From CAVRAZ01 sp963719135 (lineage in GTDB: Bacteria > Pseudomonadota > Gammaproteobacteria > DSM-19610), in assembly GCA_963719135.1 (NCBI GenBank), contig CAVRAZ010000006.1, forward strand, positions 62,001 through 126,000: DNA of 64,000 nucleotides. Reading direction: 5' to 3'. Below are positions 15,715-24,975 of this stretch, piece after piece. Position numbers and translations under genes: made by a program. The notes beneath the pieces were generated by a model. The model worked only from the letters and a program-made list of their open reading frames with translations, was not told the DNA's origin and did not search any database. Every line of letters starts with the position of its first letter. Position 1 is the stretch's first letter.

Positions 15715-16265
15715 ATGTCCCGGCCTAAGATTCCCCCTGATATCAAGCTAGCGGTTAGGCAGAAGTGTGGCTTCTGCTGTGTAATATGCGGCTGCCCTGT
15801 ATACGACTACGACCACATTGAAGAATACGCAACTGAACAAAAGCATGACGCTAACAATCTTGTCTTGTTGTGCCCCACCTGCCACAGAAAGAAGACGAAT
15901 GGGCTAATTTCTAAGGGCAGAATTCGCGAGGCCATAGAAGATGTTCGAAATACCCAAAGAACGGGTCCCGACGATATTGAGAGAAAGGACTATTTTATAG
16001 AGATCGGGACCAACCTAATTAGGTCTTGTCACAACAAGGCGTTTTCGATACACGGCTTTGGCGATCTGTCTATAAACTACGATCACGGATCATTGATTAA
16101 TGCCAATTTGTATGATGCCAACGGCGAGAAGGCCATAGAGATCATCAACAATGAGTATACGCTATGCAAGAGCACGTGGGATATCGAGTGGGAAGGTAAG
16201 GAGCTCACGTTCAGGAATAGGCCGAGAGACGTGTTCGCAAAATTGATTTTTAATGTTGACGTAAT
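15715..16265 (+). pseudogene. HNH endonuclease-type protein split by an IS66 element
   Basis: The first 184 codons encode an HNH nuclease-type zinc fold: CGFCCVICGCP, then YDYDHIEEYA and NNLVLLCPTCHRKKTNG, with the paired CxxC knuckles and DHI catalytic histidine. The frame stops at TAA 16267-16269, which is supplied by the end of the inserted IS66. Removing the element and one copy of its 8-bp duplication restores an open frame that continues IFNVDVILLRGRFKTKFGKS at 18003. GC is below that of neighbours, suggesting a foreign origin. Confidence 0.8.
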
Positions 16266-17994
16266 GTAACTATTCAGTCCATTCTGCCACGATCAGCTAT
16301 TTTGGACCTCGTCCATCCTCATAAAATCCGGATCCTTGCCCTGGAAAAGCAGTGTCAATGCGTGAGTAGCCGTCATGCCCTGCTTGCGACACGTTGACAG
16401 GTAACTGCGAACCCGACAGAAGATCTTTGCTCCCTCCGTGGAGCGGAAGCAACCTGAGATCTTCTGCTGCACCTTGGTCATGCGCAGATCGTTCTCACCC
16501 TGATTGTTGGTGAAGGGGACACTCTCCACCTCCATGAAGCGCAGGACGTCTTGCTCGAAGTCGCGCAATCGCTCCAGCAGGTTTCTGGCCTTCGATCGTT
16601 TGAGCCGGCCCCGTTTTCCCTGCCGTTGACGTTCATCGGGCGGTGGACATTCGGTCTCCGCCTTTTTAAGTAGCCGTCGATATCGACGGCGCCACCGTGT
16701 GGCCTCACCCACTGGTAAACAACCCCCGGCATCCGTTACCGCTGTTGCGAGTTCGATCAGCAAGGCCTGCATCTCCCTGGCCCACTGCTGCTGATCCTGT
16801 TCCCAGGCTCGCTCCAGTTCTCGGAGGTGATGGGCATTGCACAGGGCATGGGTGCAGTCGTAATGGTAGTACGGCTTCCAGTGATCATGGCACAACACGC
16901 CCTTGAAGAAGGGCAGGATGCCCATCTCATCCATGGCATCAAGACCCCGCCTGGCGTGGGGATAGAACCAGGTCAGTGAGGCGTTGGAGGCACAGTGCAG
17001 CCACTGGCGCTTCCCGCCGATGTTGATGCCGGTCTCATCGGCATGCAGGAGGTCAGAGCGGGCAAGCTGGGTCTTTGCCCACTGCTCGAAGGACGCCAGC
17101 CCTTCATAGGCTTCTTTGTTGAAGTTGAAGACCGAGCCCGCACTGACCGGAATATGCATCTGATCCTGGAAGTGATCGCGTATCCGATCATAGGGAATCA
17201 GCTGGTGCTGGGACATATAGACGGCATTTGCCTTCAGGTTGAGGCCATACTGCACCGGCCGATTCACCCCCTCCGGAAAAGCGGCCACAAATCGATTTCC
17301 CTGGTTGTCCTCAAGAATCTGTGCCTGGTATTCGATCACGAACCGCGAGATGTCGATATCAATGACCTGGCGACTTTCATGGCCTGCCTCCCGATACGAT
17401 GATCCCTTGGGGAGCGTGCGACGGTCGATGGTCAGAACTTCCACCTCGTCCGGATCAGCCACCGGCTGCAAGGTGATCCCATTACGCCCCTTCTGCCCTC
17501 CCGGCTTCCTGCTGCTTTGTCCCCGCCGGCTCGATTTCTTCCGGTTTGGATCCGCGGAGGGTGGCTTGCTGCTGTTCTTGCTGTTGAGGGTCGTGCGGTT
17601 GAGCAGCAGGGTCACCAGAACAAGCAATACTTCCAGCGCCGAGCGCAGTGCAGGCGAAAGATCTTTCTCCTGCTCGAGAAGTTCCTTGACTGAGTTGATC
17701 GATGAATCAACGTCAATAGCGTCTAGCTTCAACCGCCCGCATCTCACATGATCTTGAGTGAGATCATTATCGCACGGGTTTTCAGGACGAACTTTTAGCG
17801 TCTGTCAGCTAATCTGAGGCGTTTTGTAAAATGACCTCGCGTCGTCGATGACGTTGCTCGCAAACAGCCATTAGCGGGCTTCTTGTGGCTTAGTGGAGTG
17901 GCTATAATGGCGAGTATGTCACCCTCACTGAAACAGAAGAAATTGCGCTAAAACCTTGTCAAGCACTTTCTTCAGTTTTTAACTGAATAGTTAC
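16266..17994 (-). mobile_element. IS66-family element with 8-bp target duplication
   Basis: 1729 bp. Ends match as inverted repeats GTAACTATTCAGT (16266-16278, and complement ending at 17994). Direct repeats GACGTAAT at 16258-16265 and 17995-18002 are the 8-bp target duplication typical of IS66. Only one transposase gene is present, with no TnpA or TnpB. Confidence 0.92.
16293..17747 (-). CDS. IS66-family transposase (TnpC-type, standalone)
   Basis: 484 aa. N-terminal helical/leucine-rich region and basic linker (NSSKPPSADPNRKKSSRRG), a zinc-binding-like region with LTIDRRTLP, and the DDE domain: LLHADETGINIGGKRQWLHC (Asp), GVLCHDHWKPYY (Asp) and FTNNQGENDLRMTKVQQKIS (Glu). C-terminal IS66_C tail ends KDPDFMRMDEVQNS. 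Length and motifs are those of solitary-transposase IS66 elements. Confidence 0.93.
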   Translation of the reverse strand: MRCGRLKLDAIDVDSSINSVKELLEQEKDLSPALRSALEVLLVLVTLLLNRTTLNSKNSSKPPSADPNRKKSSRRGQSSRKPGGQKGRNGITLQPVADPDEVEVLTIDRRTLPKGSSYREAGHESRQVIDIDISRFVIEYQAQILEDNQGNRFVAAFPEGVNRPVQYGLNLKANAVYMSQHQLIPYDRIRDHFQDQMHIPVSAGSVFNFNKEAYEGLASFEQWAKTQLARSDLLHADETGINIGGKRQWLHCASNASLTWFYPHARRGLDAMDEMGILPFFKGVLCHDHWKPYYHYDCTHALCNAHHLRELERAWEQDQQQWAREMQALLIELATAVTDAGGCLPVGEATRWRRRYRRLLKKAETECPPPDERQRQGKRGRLKRSKARNLLERLRDFEQDVLRFMEVESVPFTNNQGENDLRMTKVQQKISGCFRSTEGAKIFCRVRSYLSTCRKQGMTATHALTLLFQGKDPDFMRMDEVQNS

Positions 17995-18002
17995 GACGTA
18001 AT

Positions 18003-18085
18003 TTTGTTAAGGGGTCGCTTCAAGACAAAATTCGGAAAATCCATTTGGCTAAAGGACGATGGAATCTTTGTAAACCCGATCATTG
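18003..18085 (+). pseudogene. 3' continuation of the IS66-split HNH gene
   Basis: Directly after the second GACGTAAT copy, the frame of the HNH gene continues ILLRGRFKTKFGKSIWLKDD then GIFVNPII. It runs into the left end of the IS1380 copy at about 18085-18108, so the original C-terminus is cut a second time. Confidence 0.7.
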
Positions 18086-18108
18086 CAAAAATCTTGACCA
18101 GAATGCGG

Positions 18109-19590
18109 TCAAGCGGCTTGCTTCAACACCTCTAAATAATGCAACAACTCCGATTGCACTGTGGGGTTTGCACTCATTGTCAGCGTGAGTTTGCCTTGCG
18201 GCTTGGTCAGCCGTCCGGCACGCTGGATGAGTTTGCGGCGAAGGGTACCCAGTTGCTCGAATCGCCACAGTGGTGCGCGCTTTTCGGTAGTATTTCTTTC
18301 CTGGGCATAACAGTGCATCTGCATTTCCCGGTTGAGGTTATGCGCCAGCACGGCCGAGAGGAGGTAGACTTGATTGCCCGCTTTTCTTCGCGTTGGCACG
18401 TAATCCATTTGTGTCTGCGACTTGAGCTCGGCGAACAGGCCTTCCTGAGCACCGCGTCCATTGTGGAAGGTCAGTGCCTTCTTGGCCGAGAGTTGCTTGT
18501 TGGTGACGATCACCTTGAAGTCATAGCCGTATTCGTAGGGGATGAACAGGTCCAGTTGGATTGCACCCTTAACTTGTTGGCGGTTCCTGGTTCGGATAAA
18601 GACGAATCGGTATCGGTCATTCCAACTCGATGGTTTCCAGTTCGTTTCGAAAAAGCTCCACTGTCCGTTCAAGCGGCGCCAGCGCTTTCGATTCTCGATC
18701 AATGCCTTGAGATCGCTAAAGCGTTCGAACGGTACGCTGATGGTAAACTGAACCCCTTCAGTGTCCAGCAGGCTGACAATGTCATCGCTAAAGAAAGCGC
18801 TGTCCATGCGGACCTCAATGAGGCAATGCGGCAAAATAGCCTGTATTTCCCGTAGGCAGGCCAGAATGAACGCCGTGGCGCCATTGGAATCATGCACGTT
18901 GCCCGGGCGATGCCAGACATCGAGCACCTGACCCGTCTGGGCGATGGTACAAAACAGCGGGTAGTAGCTGCGCTGCCCTTTCTTCTTGCGGTTAAAGCCG
19001 ACGGCCGTGCCTTCGGCGAAACGGCCGGTGGACAATACAGAGCCGTCGAAGTCCAGGGTGATGCGGGCCAGCCTCAAACGACTGAGTTGGTCCAACACCC
19101 GCTGCCGGCTGAGCCGACGCAGATGGGTGACACTTCGGTCATCCAGGTTTGCCAATGTACGACTGACGGTCGCCACATCCGGCAGGCGCTCAAGCCCCAA
19201 CAGGCGGCGCACCATCGGATCGTCCTGGTAGTAGCGCATGTCCTGAAGCCGGCGATAGCCCAGCAGGAGGTGAACGATCAGCAACAGGACGATGACGCCG
19301 TGTCCAAAGATTGGACTGACGGTCAGATGACGGAAACACCCGGCCAGTTGCTGCTTGAGGTCAATACGTTGAAACAGCGATTGGTACACCACCAAACCGG
19401 CAAACGAGGTCAGTCGCTGATCCTCAAATTTGATCTCGGGAATGCGGTGGGTCTTGCGATGGATGGCGGCTTTGCTAAACTTCACGTTGACGGTCTCTTT
19501 TGGTTGAGTTGCTGGATTGGCGTTCACAATTCTACCAAACCAGAGGCCGTTTTTTATGGCCGAATACCCTCTTTTTGCTTCAATTTCCAT
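18109..19590 (-). CDS. IS1380-family transposase
   Basis: 493 aa DDE transposase. Visible blocks: LLGYRRLQDMRYYQDDPMVR, LARITLDFDGSVLSTGRFAE (first Asp), YYPLFCTIAQTGQVLDVWHR, VRMDSAFFSDDIVSLL (second Asp) and the C-terminal RGAQEGLFAELKSQTQMDYV (Glu), plus AHNLNREMQMHC. These are IS1380 signatures. The N-terminal 20 residues up to the first ATG may not be native. Element ends are not certain; TTGCAWAAAT occurs inverted near 18083 and 19695. Confidence 0.9.
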   Translation of the reverse strand: MEIEAKRGYSAIKNGLWFGRIVNANPATQPKETVNVKFSKAAIHRKTHRIPEIKFEDQRLTSFAGLVVYQSLFQRIDLKQQLAGCFRHLTVSPIFGHGVIVLLLIVHLLLGYRRLQDMRYYQDDPMVRRLLGLERLPDVATVSRTLANLDDRSVTHLRRLSRQRVLDQLSRLRLARITLDFDGSVLSTGRFAEGTAVGFNRKKKGQRSYYPLFCTIAQTGQVLDVWHRPGNVHDSNGATAFILACLREIQAILPHCLIEVRMDSAFFSDDIVSLLDTEGVQFTISVPFERFSDLKALIENRKRWRRLNGQWSFFETNWKPSSWNDRYRFVFIRTRNRQQVKGAIQLDLFIPYEYGYDFKVIVTNKQLSAKKALTFHNGRGAQEGLFAELKSQTQMDYVPTRRKAGNQVYLLSAVLAHNLNREMQMHCYAQERNTTEKRAPLWRFEQLGTLRRKLIQRAGRLTKPQGKLTLTMSANPTVQSELLHYLEVLKQAA

Positions 19591-19668
19591 GTGTTCTGGA
19601 TCTCACTCTTGGTGAAGTCCAGCGATAGAGTCGCTAAAGGTGGCATAGCCTATAAATAAGCTGGTTTC

Positions 19669-19694
19669 TGCATAAATATCGACGCATTTATGCA
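19669..19694. other. Perfect hairpin near IS1380 right end
   Basis: TGCATAAAT (19669-19677) pairs with ATTTATGCA (19686-19694), 8-nt loop. It lies at or near the outer border of the IS1380 copy; it may be part of the insertion boundary or a terminator of the lost upstream gene. Confidence 0.5.
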
Positions 19695-19717
19695 ACTACA
19701 GGGTAAACAAGACCCTA

Positions 19718-19996
19718 TTGGCACAGGGTTGTTTTGTCGCGCATTGTCAGAACGGCTTGGTCATAACCGATAACGACGAACACATCAACCGCATGGCGTT
19801 GGTTCGCGATTTTGCTGGCCCGGGTTGCGAGATCAAGAATTTGAGAATCATTGGTACGACCAGCGAATCTGTGAAGCCAGTCGATGGGATTGTCAATTCA
19901 ATGGGCATCCAAGGGGTTGCCATGTTCTCCTGCAATAACGCACTACTATGGGACAACTGGTGTTTCGAGCAGCTAGACCGGGCGTGTAACAAGTAG
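19718..19996 (+). pseudogene. C-terminal fragment of an unknown protein
   Basis: About 92 codons with good coding character: NGLVITDNDEHINRMALVRD, IKNLRIIGTTSESVKPVDGI, VAMFSCNNALLWDNWCFEQL. The spacing of short beta-like segments with asparagines loosely suggests a right-handed beta-helix, but no family is recognised. No start signal or upstream body remains before it. Confidence 0.45.
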
Positions 19997-20013
19997 CAAG
20001 TGTCCGCTGACAG

Positions 20014-20424
20014 TCACCACGATTCCCCCGCTTCGTCCGCATCAGCCCCACGGCCCAGCATAACCACGTCCTGCTCTATCTCGGGCGGATCAAACTCCTT
20101 TCTCTTCCGCCCCGGTTTCCGCCTCTTCCTGGTTTTTTCAATGTCCACCAACTCCCCCTGACCATACTCACGCTTCATTTCGTCCCGCGCGGCGGCAAGC
20201 TCCTGTTTCAGTGCTCGGACGAGTTGTAGCTGCTGGCTGATCTTGAGCGCGTTGTCGGCTAGGCCACGGCGTAGCCTGTACAGAACGACAAGTGCACCAT
20301 GCAGGGAAACGTCTGTTGCAATAGACCGCGGAAAACAGTTACCAGGACACAGTCGGGCCGAATGCTCCCCTAGAAGTCGACTCCACGAACGGCAACGTTC
20401 AGTATGGTCGGGCCATGCACCCAA
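20014..20424 (-). CDS. Hypothetical protein, coiled coil plus basic tail
   Basis: 136 codons, of which the last 80 look real: LKISQQLQLVRALKQELAAA forms a short coiled coil, followed by a strongly basic linker (KTRKRRKPGRKRKE) and an acidic C-terminus (EIEQDVVMLGRGADADEAGE). The first 50 codons look random, so the start is doubtful and the gene may be a fragment. No family recognised. Confidence 0.35.
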   Translation of the reverse strand: MGAWPDHTERCRSWSRLLGEHSARLCPGNCFPRSIATDVSLHGALVVLYRLRRGLADNALKISQQLQLVRALKQELAAARDEMKREYGQGELVDIEKTRKRRKPGRKRKEFDPPEIEQDVVMLGRGADADEAGESW

Positions 20425-21001
20425 GAATGCCGACCGTCCGATTTGGGTCGTTCTCGGAAATTCATCTGCCGCTAATATTCACAGGCGCTAAACGACCACT
20501 TTTGCGGTAACCTGCCGTTCAGAACTCGGGCAGAACCAGCGCCCAATAGCGGCAACTACCGTGAAGTCCGGCCTATCTAAGCCACTGAATCAAAATCCCT
20601 AATACCTTGGAGGACAGCCCTGACCTCCGGGGACGGCGCGATGCAGAGAGTTCGATATGCGTCCACGATGGGGAGCCATATCAACTCGCTGATCTGCAAC
20701 GTTGTGCGCGTTAGACCCCGCACCGGACTCGAACCTCCTCCACGGCTGTCGCGATGTGTGGCCGCCCACCGCCGACCAGCCGCCGAAATCGAGACCGGCG
20801 TTTCGCAAATGAGACTTCGTGCCGGCGCACCTGTTGCTGTCGTCCCTTCGTGCTACCGCCGGCTGGCGACTGCCAGGCGCTCGTTAACGGACGTTGCGCC
20901 CGGTTTGCTCGATGGCGGTCTTCGGCCAGAGGACTAAACCGCTCGCGCGGTAGGGGTGGCACGGTTTGCGGTGATCAGCACGTTAACCGTCTGTTTCCTA
21001 T
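20425..21001. other. Unassigned segment, mobile-element debris likely
   Basis: About 580 bp with overlapping short frames on both strands and no recognisable domain, ribosome-binding site or RNA structure. It ends at a strong hairpin. Confidence 0.4.
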
Positions 21002-21036
21002 GTTGTGAGTTGAGGCATTGCGCCTCCTCTCACAAC
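21002..21036. other. Hairpin upstream of integrase fragment
   Basis: GTTGTGAG-tt-GAGGC pairs with GCCTC-ct-CTCACAAC around a 5-nt loop. Such hairpins occur at ends of rolling-circle elements; it directly precedes the integrase stub linked in other genomes to IS91-type elements. Confidence 0.5.
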
Positions 21037-21048
21037 AGGAGCAGACCC

Positions 21049-21135
21049 ATGACACACACGACCAAGCCCATCAGTCCGTTACGCCAGCGCCTGATCGAAG
21101 ACATGGTGTACAGGCCCCCGGGCGGCATAGGTTGA
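21049..21135 (+). pseudogene. Tyrosine integrase N-terminal stub
   Basis: Twenty-eight codons after an AGGAGC ribosome-binding site. MTHTTKPISPLRQRLIEDMV is the usual start of XerC/D-like integrases that accompany IS91-type transposases. Similarity ends after DMV, and the frame stops at 21135. Confidence 0.65.
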
Positions 21136-21203
21136 GGCGGTGGAGGTTTCTGTTGAGAATGTGATTGTCGAAGTCACTAACCAGCAGAAGGAAACACTCC
21201 ACC

Positions 21204-21485
21204 ATGAAGCAGAATAGCGAGAAGACGTTGCCGGGTCTAGCGGAAATCGGTCTTGGATTAGAGGACCTGATTCGCCGGGGTGCCCGGGAAGTAATCCAAC
21301 AGGCCGTGGAAGCGGAACTGGCCCAATTGCTTGGGCAATATGAAAACGTGAAGACCCTCGCCGGACAACGTGCGGTAGTGCGCAACGGCTACTTGCCCGA
21401 GCGCGAGGTGCTGACCGCCGTAGGCCCAGTGCCTGTGCAGGTGCCGAAGGTCGGCGACCGTTCGGGATCTTGCCCGAGGTTGTGA
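21204..21485 (+). pseudogene. IS256-family transposase N-terminal fragment
   Basis: GLEDLIRRGAREVIQQAVEA, then LAQLLGQYENVKTLAGQRAV and VRNGYLPEREVLTAVGPVPV: the N-terminus of IS256/mutator-type transposases. After VPKVGDRSGS the reading frame is lost and the DDE core is missing. About 90 of roughly 400 residues remain. Confidence 0.8.
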
Positions 21486-21604
21486 TGGCGGCGGCAGGAT
21501 GACCGGTGGCGTTCGACGATCCGCTTCAACGCACAGCCCGGCCAAGCCATCGGCCCGGCCGGGCTGTGCACAGATCATTGACCAAGGCGACCCGCGCGTA
21601 TCAC

Positions 21605-24226
21605 CTACTGAACTTGCACCGAAGCGGAAGTCATGCCGCCTGCGTCGCTGGTCAGCATCACGGTATCGGGTGTCTGGGTGATACTGTTGAAGTTCTGCTG
21701 ATAGTAATTCACGCCGGCTTTCCACCCCACTTGGCCCAATACCGTCTGGGTGCCGTTCGTGACCAGTGTCGCAGTGATCACCGACGATCCGGCCGGCGTT
21801 GCATCGGAGTTCGCTCTGACCCAGAACTGGTTTTTGGCGGCGAAGTAGATTGCCGAGACCACGGTCAGGTTGTCCCCGGCAGAGCCGCCGCCGCTGTCGC
21901 AGTGTCCCGTGCCTTCGACCGCGAGTTGTGCCGAACCACCGCCCGAACTCGTTACAGTGATGCAATCGGGTGCGACGCCGATGCCGCCGAAGGTCTTCTG
22001 GTAGAAGCCCTTGGAGGCATTCCAGGAAAGGATCCCGAGCACCTGGTCGACACCGCTGGTGGTTGCCGTCGCCGTGAGGTTCGCGCTCCCGGGCGGCTGC
22101 AAATCGGAGGATGCGCGGACCCAGACGTAGTCGTTGCTGGAGTCATAGGTTGCCCGCGATATGGTGACATTGTCGCTGGTGCCCCCGCCGCCGCTGCCGG
22201 GGTCGGGTGCGACCGGGCCGAAGGCGGTCTGGGTGATGGCGCCGCCTTCGGTGACCCGGTACAGGTGGTTGCTGCCGACGTTGTTGAAGGTGTCGACCAG
22301 ACCGCTCGGCCACTCCACGCGCAGGTTGACACTGGTGTTGCCCGCCAGACCGAAGTGGATGCGCTGGTAATTCTGCGACCAGCGGTGGGCGCCGCCGTTC
22401 TGCTCGCGCAACTGGGTGACGCCGCCGGCGGTCGCATACACCTTCGCCCCCACCGCGTCGCTGTTGGACACCGTGCCCGCCAGGTCCAGTTCGATCCAGT
22501 GGTTGCTGGTCACCGTGGTGTTGCGGTAGAGCTGGTCGGGCGAGTCGAAGCGCACCGGAAACAGCTCCACCCCGTTGGTGACGAACAGGTCCACCTTGCC
22601 GTCACCGTCGTAGTCGGCCACCACCACGCTGTCGCCGATGCCGCGGTCGTCGGTCACCTCCGAACCGATCGGCCCCTGCGCCCCGCCGGCGTTGGCCACC
22701 AGGTCGAACTGGCCGTTGCCCCGGTTCGCATACAGCCGGTTGGCGATGTTCTCCACCCCGCCGCGGCAGACCATGTAGACGTCCAGGTCCATGTCGTTGT
22801 CGAAGTCCGCCGCCGCCACGCTGTCGCAGCTCACCGCCGCCCCCAGGTCGCCCAGGTTGGTGCTCTGGGTCAGCGGCTGGGTGGTGCCGGCAAAGCCCTG
22901 GTCGTTGTTCAGCAGCATGACCGGGCTCATGGGGCCGTCGATCGATTCCAGCCCGGTCACCACCAGGTTGGACACCGGCGCCGAACTGGTGATCACGATA
23001 TAGGCCGTGGTGTACTGGCCGCCGTTGGCGATGTGCACCTCCCATTCCTGGGTGCCCGGGTTGTAGCCGATGTAGACCCCCCGGTCGTCGGCCGCCGTCG
23101 GGCTGTGCGGCTTGATGCCCTGGTTGCGGGTCTCCCCCGCGTTCAGCGTAAAGCGGTACGAGGTCGAGTTGATGGAGGTGCTGGCGCCGGGATGGTAGCC
23201 GCCGCTGCCGAAGTAATAACGCACCAGCCCCAGGAAGCTGTACATGCCGACGGACAGATCGCCGTTGGCCGATTTGAAGCTGAAGTACTTGTCCGCGTTG
23301 CCCGGACTGGTCGTGAACCAGGCCTCCACCACGTTGCTGCCGAACTGCTTGGCCTGCACCGGCCGGATGCGGCCGCGCACCAGCAGCACGTCGTTGCGCT
23401 GGTCGCCGTTGAAGTCACCCACCGTCGAGTCGACCGACGGCCCCACCGACGGGATGTTGCTCTTGATGTTGCGGAACGGAATGTGCGACAGGTCGTAGGC
23501 CGCCGTCGGGAAGGTGCCTTCCGGCCCCCCCAGGTAGTCCAGCGTGCCGTCATTGTCCAGATCGATCAGGTGCCCGTAGTTGGTCGAAATCGTCGTGTTG
23601 AACCCGGTGGTGCTGGCCGAATCCGTGAAGGTGCCGTTGCCCGGGTGCTGCAGGATCGACCAGCTCCGGGTGCGGCTCTGCATGAACAGGTCCAGGTAAC
23701 CGTCGTTGTTGTAGTCGACCCACAGCGGGCTCCGTCCCTCGCGGTCATCCAGCAGCCCGGCGGCGGCGGTGCGGTTGATCAGCACCCCGTCGCCCTGGTT
23801 GACCATCAGCTCGCCGTCCCAGCGCGCGCCCGTGGTCACGTAGATGTCCTCGTCACCGTCGTGGTCGAAGTCGCCCCAGGCCGCACCGTGCTGGTCCGCG
23901 AAGTGGTTGGACGCCAGCCAAGCCTGGCCGGGGTCTGCCTTGGCCGTGACGTCCTTGAAGGTTCCGTCGCAATTGTTCTTGTAGAGCCCCGCCTGATCGC
24001 GGTGATGATTGATGAACAGATCGGGACACCGGTCGTTGTTGAAATCACCCCAGGACGCGCCCCAGGCCTCCGTTTGTGCAAACGGCCCCGAAACCTGTTG
24101 AAAACTGATCGCTCCGGCGGCCGGCGAACCCAGCACGCACAGCAACGCCAGCGCCTTGATCAGTCCGGTACCCCGGGTACCGGTACCCCGGGTACCGAAA
24201 ACACTGCATTCAATTCCCTTGTTCAT
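21605..24226 (-). CDS. Secreted CRTAC1-type FG-GAP protein with ASPIC/UnbV domain
   Basis: 873 aa. Signal peptide ends near SPAAGA. Residues 40-600 contain many FG-GAP/VCBS repeats with calcium loops (WGDFNNDRCPDLF, WGDFDHDGDEDIY, WVDYNNDGYLDLF, VGDFNGDQRNDVL, AADFDNDMDLDVY, VADYDGDGKVDLF). Next is an ASPIC/UnbV segment (SDAVGAKVYATAGG..REQNGGAHRWSQNYQRIHFG). Two similar C-terminal beta domains follow (NVTISRATYDSSNDYVWVRA and NLTVVSAIYFAAKNQFWVRA). Probably extracellular or surface-bound. The N-terminus holds an odd GTRGTGTRGTG insert coded by two tandem palindromes. Confidence 0.88.
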   Translation of the reverse strand: MNKGIECSVFGTRGTGTRGTGLIKALALLCVLGSPAAGAISFQQVSGPFAQTEAWGASWGDFNNDRCPDLFINHHRDQAGLYKNNCDGTFKDVTAKADPGQAWLASNHFADQHGAAWGDFDHDGDEDIYVTTGARWDGELMVNQGDGVLINRTAAAGLLDDREGRSPLWVDYNNDGYLDLFMQSRTRSWSILQHPGNGTFTDSASTTGFNTTISTNYGHLIDLDNDGTLDYLGGPEGTFPTAAYDLSHIPFRNIKSNIPSVGPSVDSTVGDFNGDQRNDVLLVRGRIRPVQAKQFGSNVVEAWFTTSPGNADKYFSFKSANGDLSVGMYSFLGLVRYYFGSGGYHPGASTSINSTSYRFTLNAGETRNQGIKPHSPTAADDRGVYIGYNPGTQEWEVHIANGGQYTTAYIVITSSAPVSNLVVTGLESIDGPMSPVMLLNNDQGFAGTTQPLTQSTNLGDLGAAVSCDSVAAADFDNDMDLDVYMVCRGGVENIANRLYANRGNGQFDLVANAGGAQGPIGSEVTDDRGIGDSVVVADYDGDGKVDLFVTNGVELFPVRFDSPDQLYRNTTVTSNHWIELDLAGTVSNSDAVGAKVYATAGGVTQLREQNGGAHRWSQNYQRIHFGLAGNTSVNLRVEWPSGLVDTFNNVGSNHLYRVTEGGAITQTAFGPVAPDPGSGGGGTSDNVTISRATYDSSNDYVWVRASSDLQPPGSANLTATATTSGVDQVLGILSWNASKGFYQKTFGGIGVAPDCITVTSSGGGSAQLAVEGTGHCDSGGGSAGDNLTVVSAIYFAAKNQFWVRANSDATPAGSSVITATLVTNGTQTVLGQVGWKAGVNYYQQNFNSITQTPDTVMLTSDAGGMTSASVQVQ

Positions 24227-24975
24227 AGCCCCCTCCGTAAACTTGCAAATCGTGAATGAACACCAATCCCGCTACTTTCCGGCCGTCTTCAATGACGCCG
24301 ATCGTTATAATCGTTATAGATATGACCGCTCGGCCAAGCTCAGGATTACGTGCGCTTGCCCGGCGCATTTATATTAACCGGAATTCCATGAACGGCTATG
24401 ACAAATCACATTTCAGATTGTCATAAACAGAGTTTTTATTAGCCATCAACTGCATTTGCACTGCCGTGGAACCTATCGCAATCATAGCTCACAATGAAGA
24501 CCCCTGCAGGTAACGCGGAGTTCCTTCCGCACAACGCCGGCCTGTTGGTCCATCTTTGTCCACCCGGGCATTTCATTTGGACTTGTCGCACCACGAAAGG
24601 GCAGCCGCTCATTGGGCGAACTGTCCGCCGCAGGCAAGTCCGGCAGGCCGCACTCCATATACGACCCCGGGTCGGAACAGTAGGTTCCCGTGGCACCTCC
24701 CGGACTTGCGCGTGATCCCGCTGTCAGGGGGGCAAGGTGCCGTGGCGGTCGACGGGTCCGCCCGAGCATGCGCCGGTAGCGCGCAACGACGGACCTGCCG
24801 CGCGCGGCGCGGTCGATGCTTGCGGCGAATCCACGCGGCCGTTGTCGGCGAGTCCGGCTGATCGCTTCCGATCTGCCGCCCACTTGAGGAATGTCAAGCG
24901 CCCGTTCGCGATATCGGGGACGGCTGTCCTTATACTTGGAGGCGAAGGAAATTCGTCTCATAAGGGAGGAGCGCA
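24227..24975. other. Divergent intergenic region between two CRTAC1-type genes
   Basis: 750 bp. Near 24300 there is a short direct repeat (CGTTATAATCGTTATAGAT) in an AT-rich patch that could hold promoters for the intact gene. The right half is GC-rich with only incoherent frames. Nothing else recognised. Confidence 0.4.

Noticed and set aside
20700..20760. tRNA-like T-arm (GGTTCGAGTCCGG on the minus strand)
   Set aside because: Flanking bases do not pair into a 5-bp T-stem and no anticodon, D or acceptor stems are visible.
24165..24197. KpnI/SmaI-like palindromes as vector polylinker contamination
   Set aside because: The insert is in frame within a normal genomic gene and no other vector sequence is present; kept as a finding instead.
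21506..24259. 917-codon open frame opposite the CRTAC1-type gene
   Set aside because: Composition and repeats mirror the FG-GAP loops on the other strand; it has no signal peptide or domain of its own.
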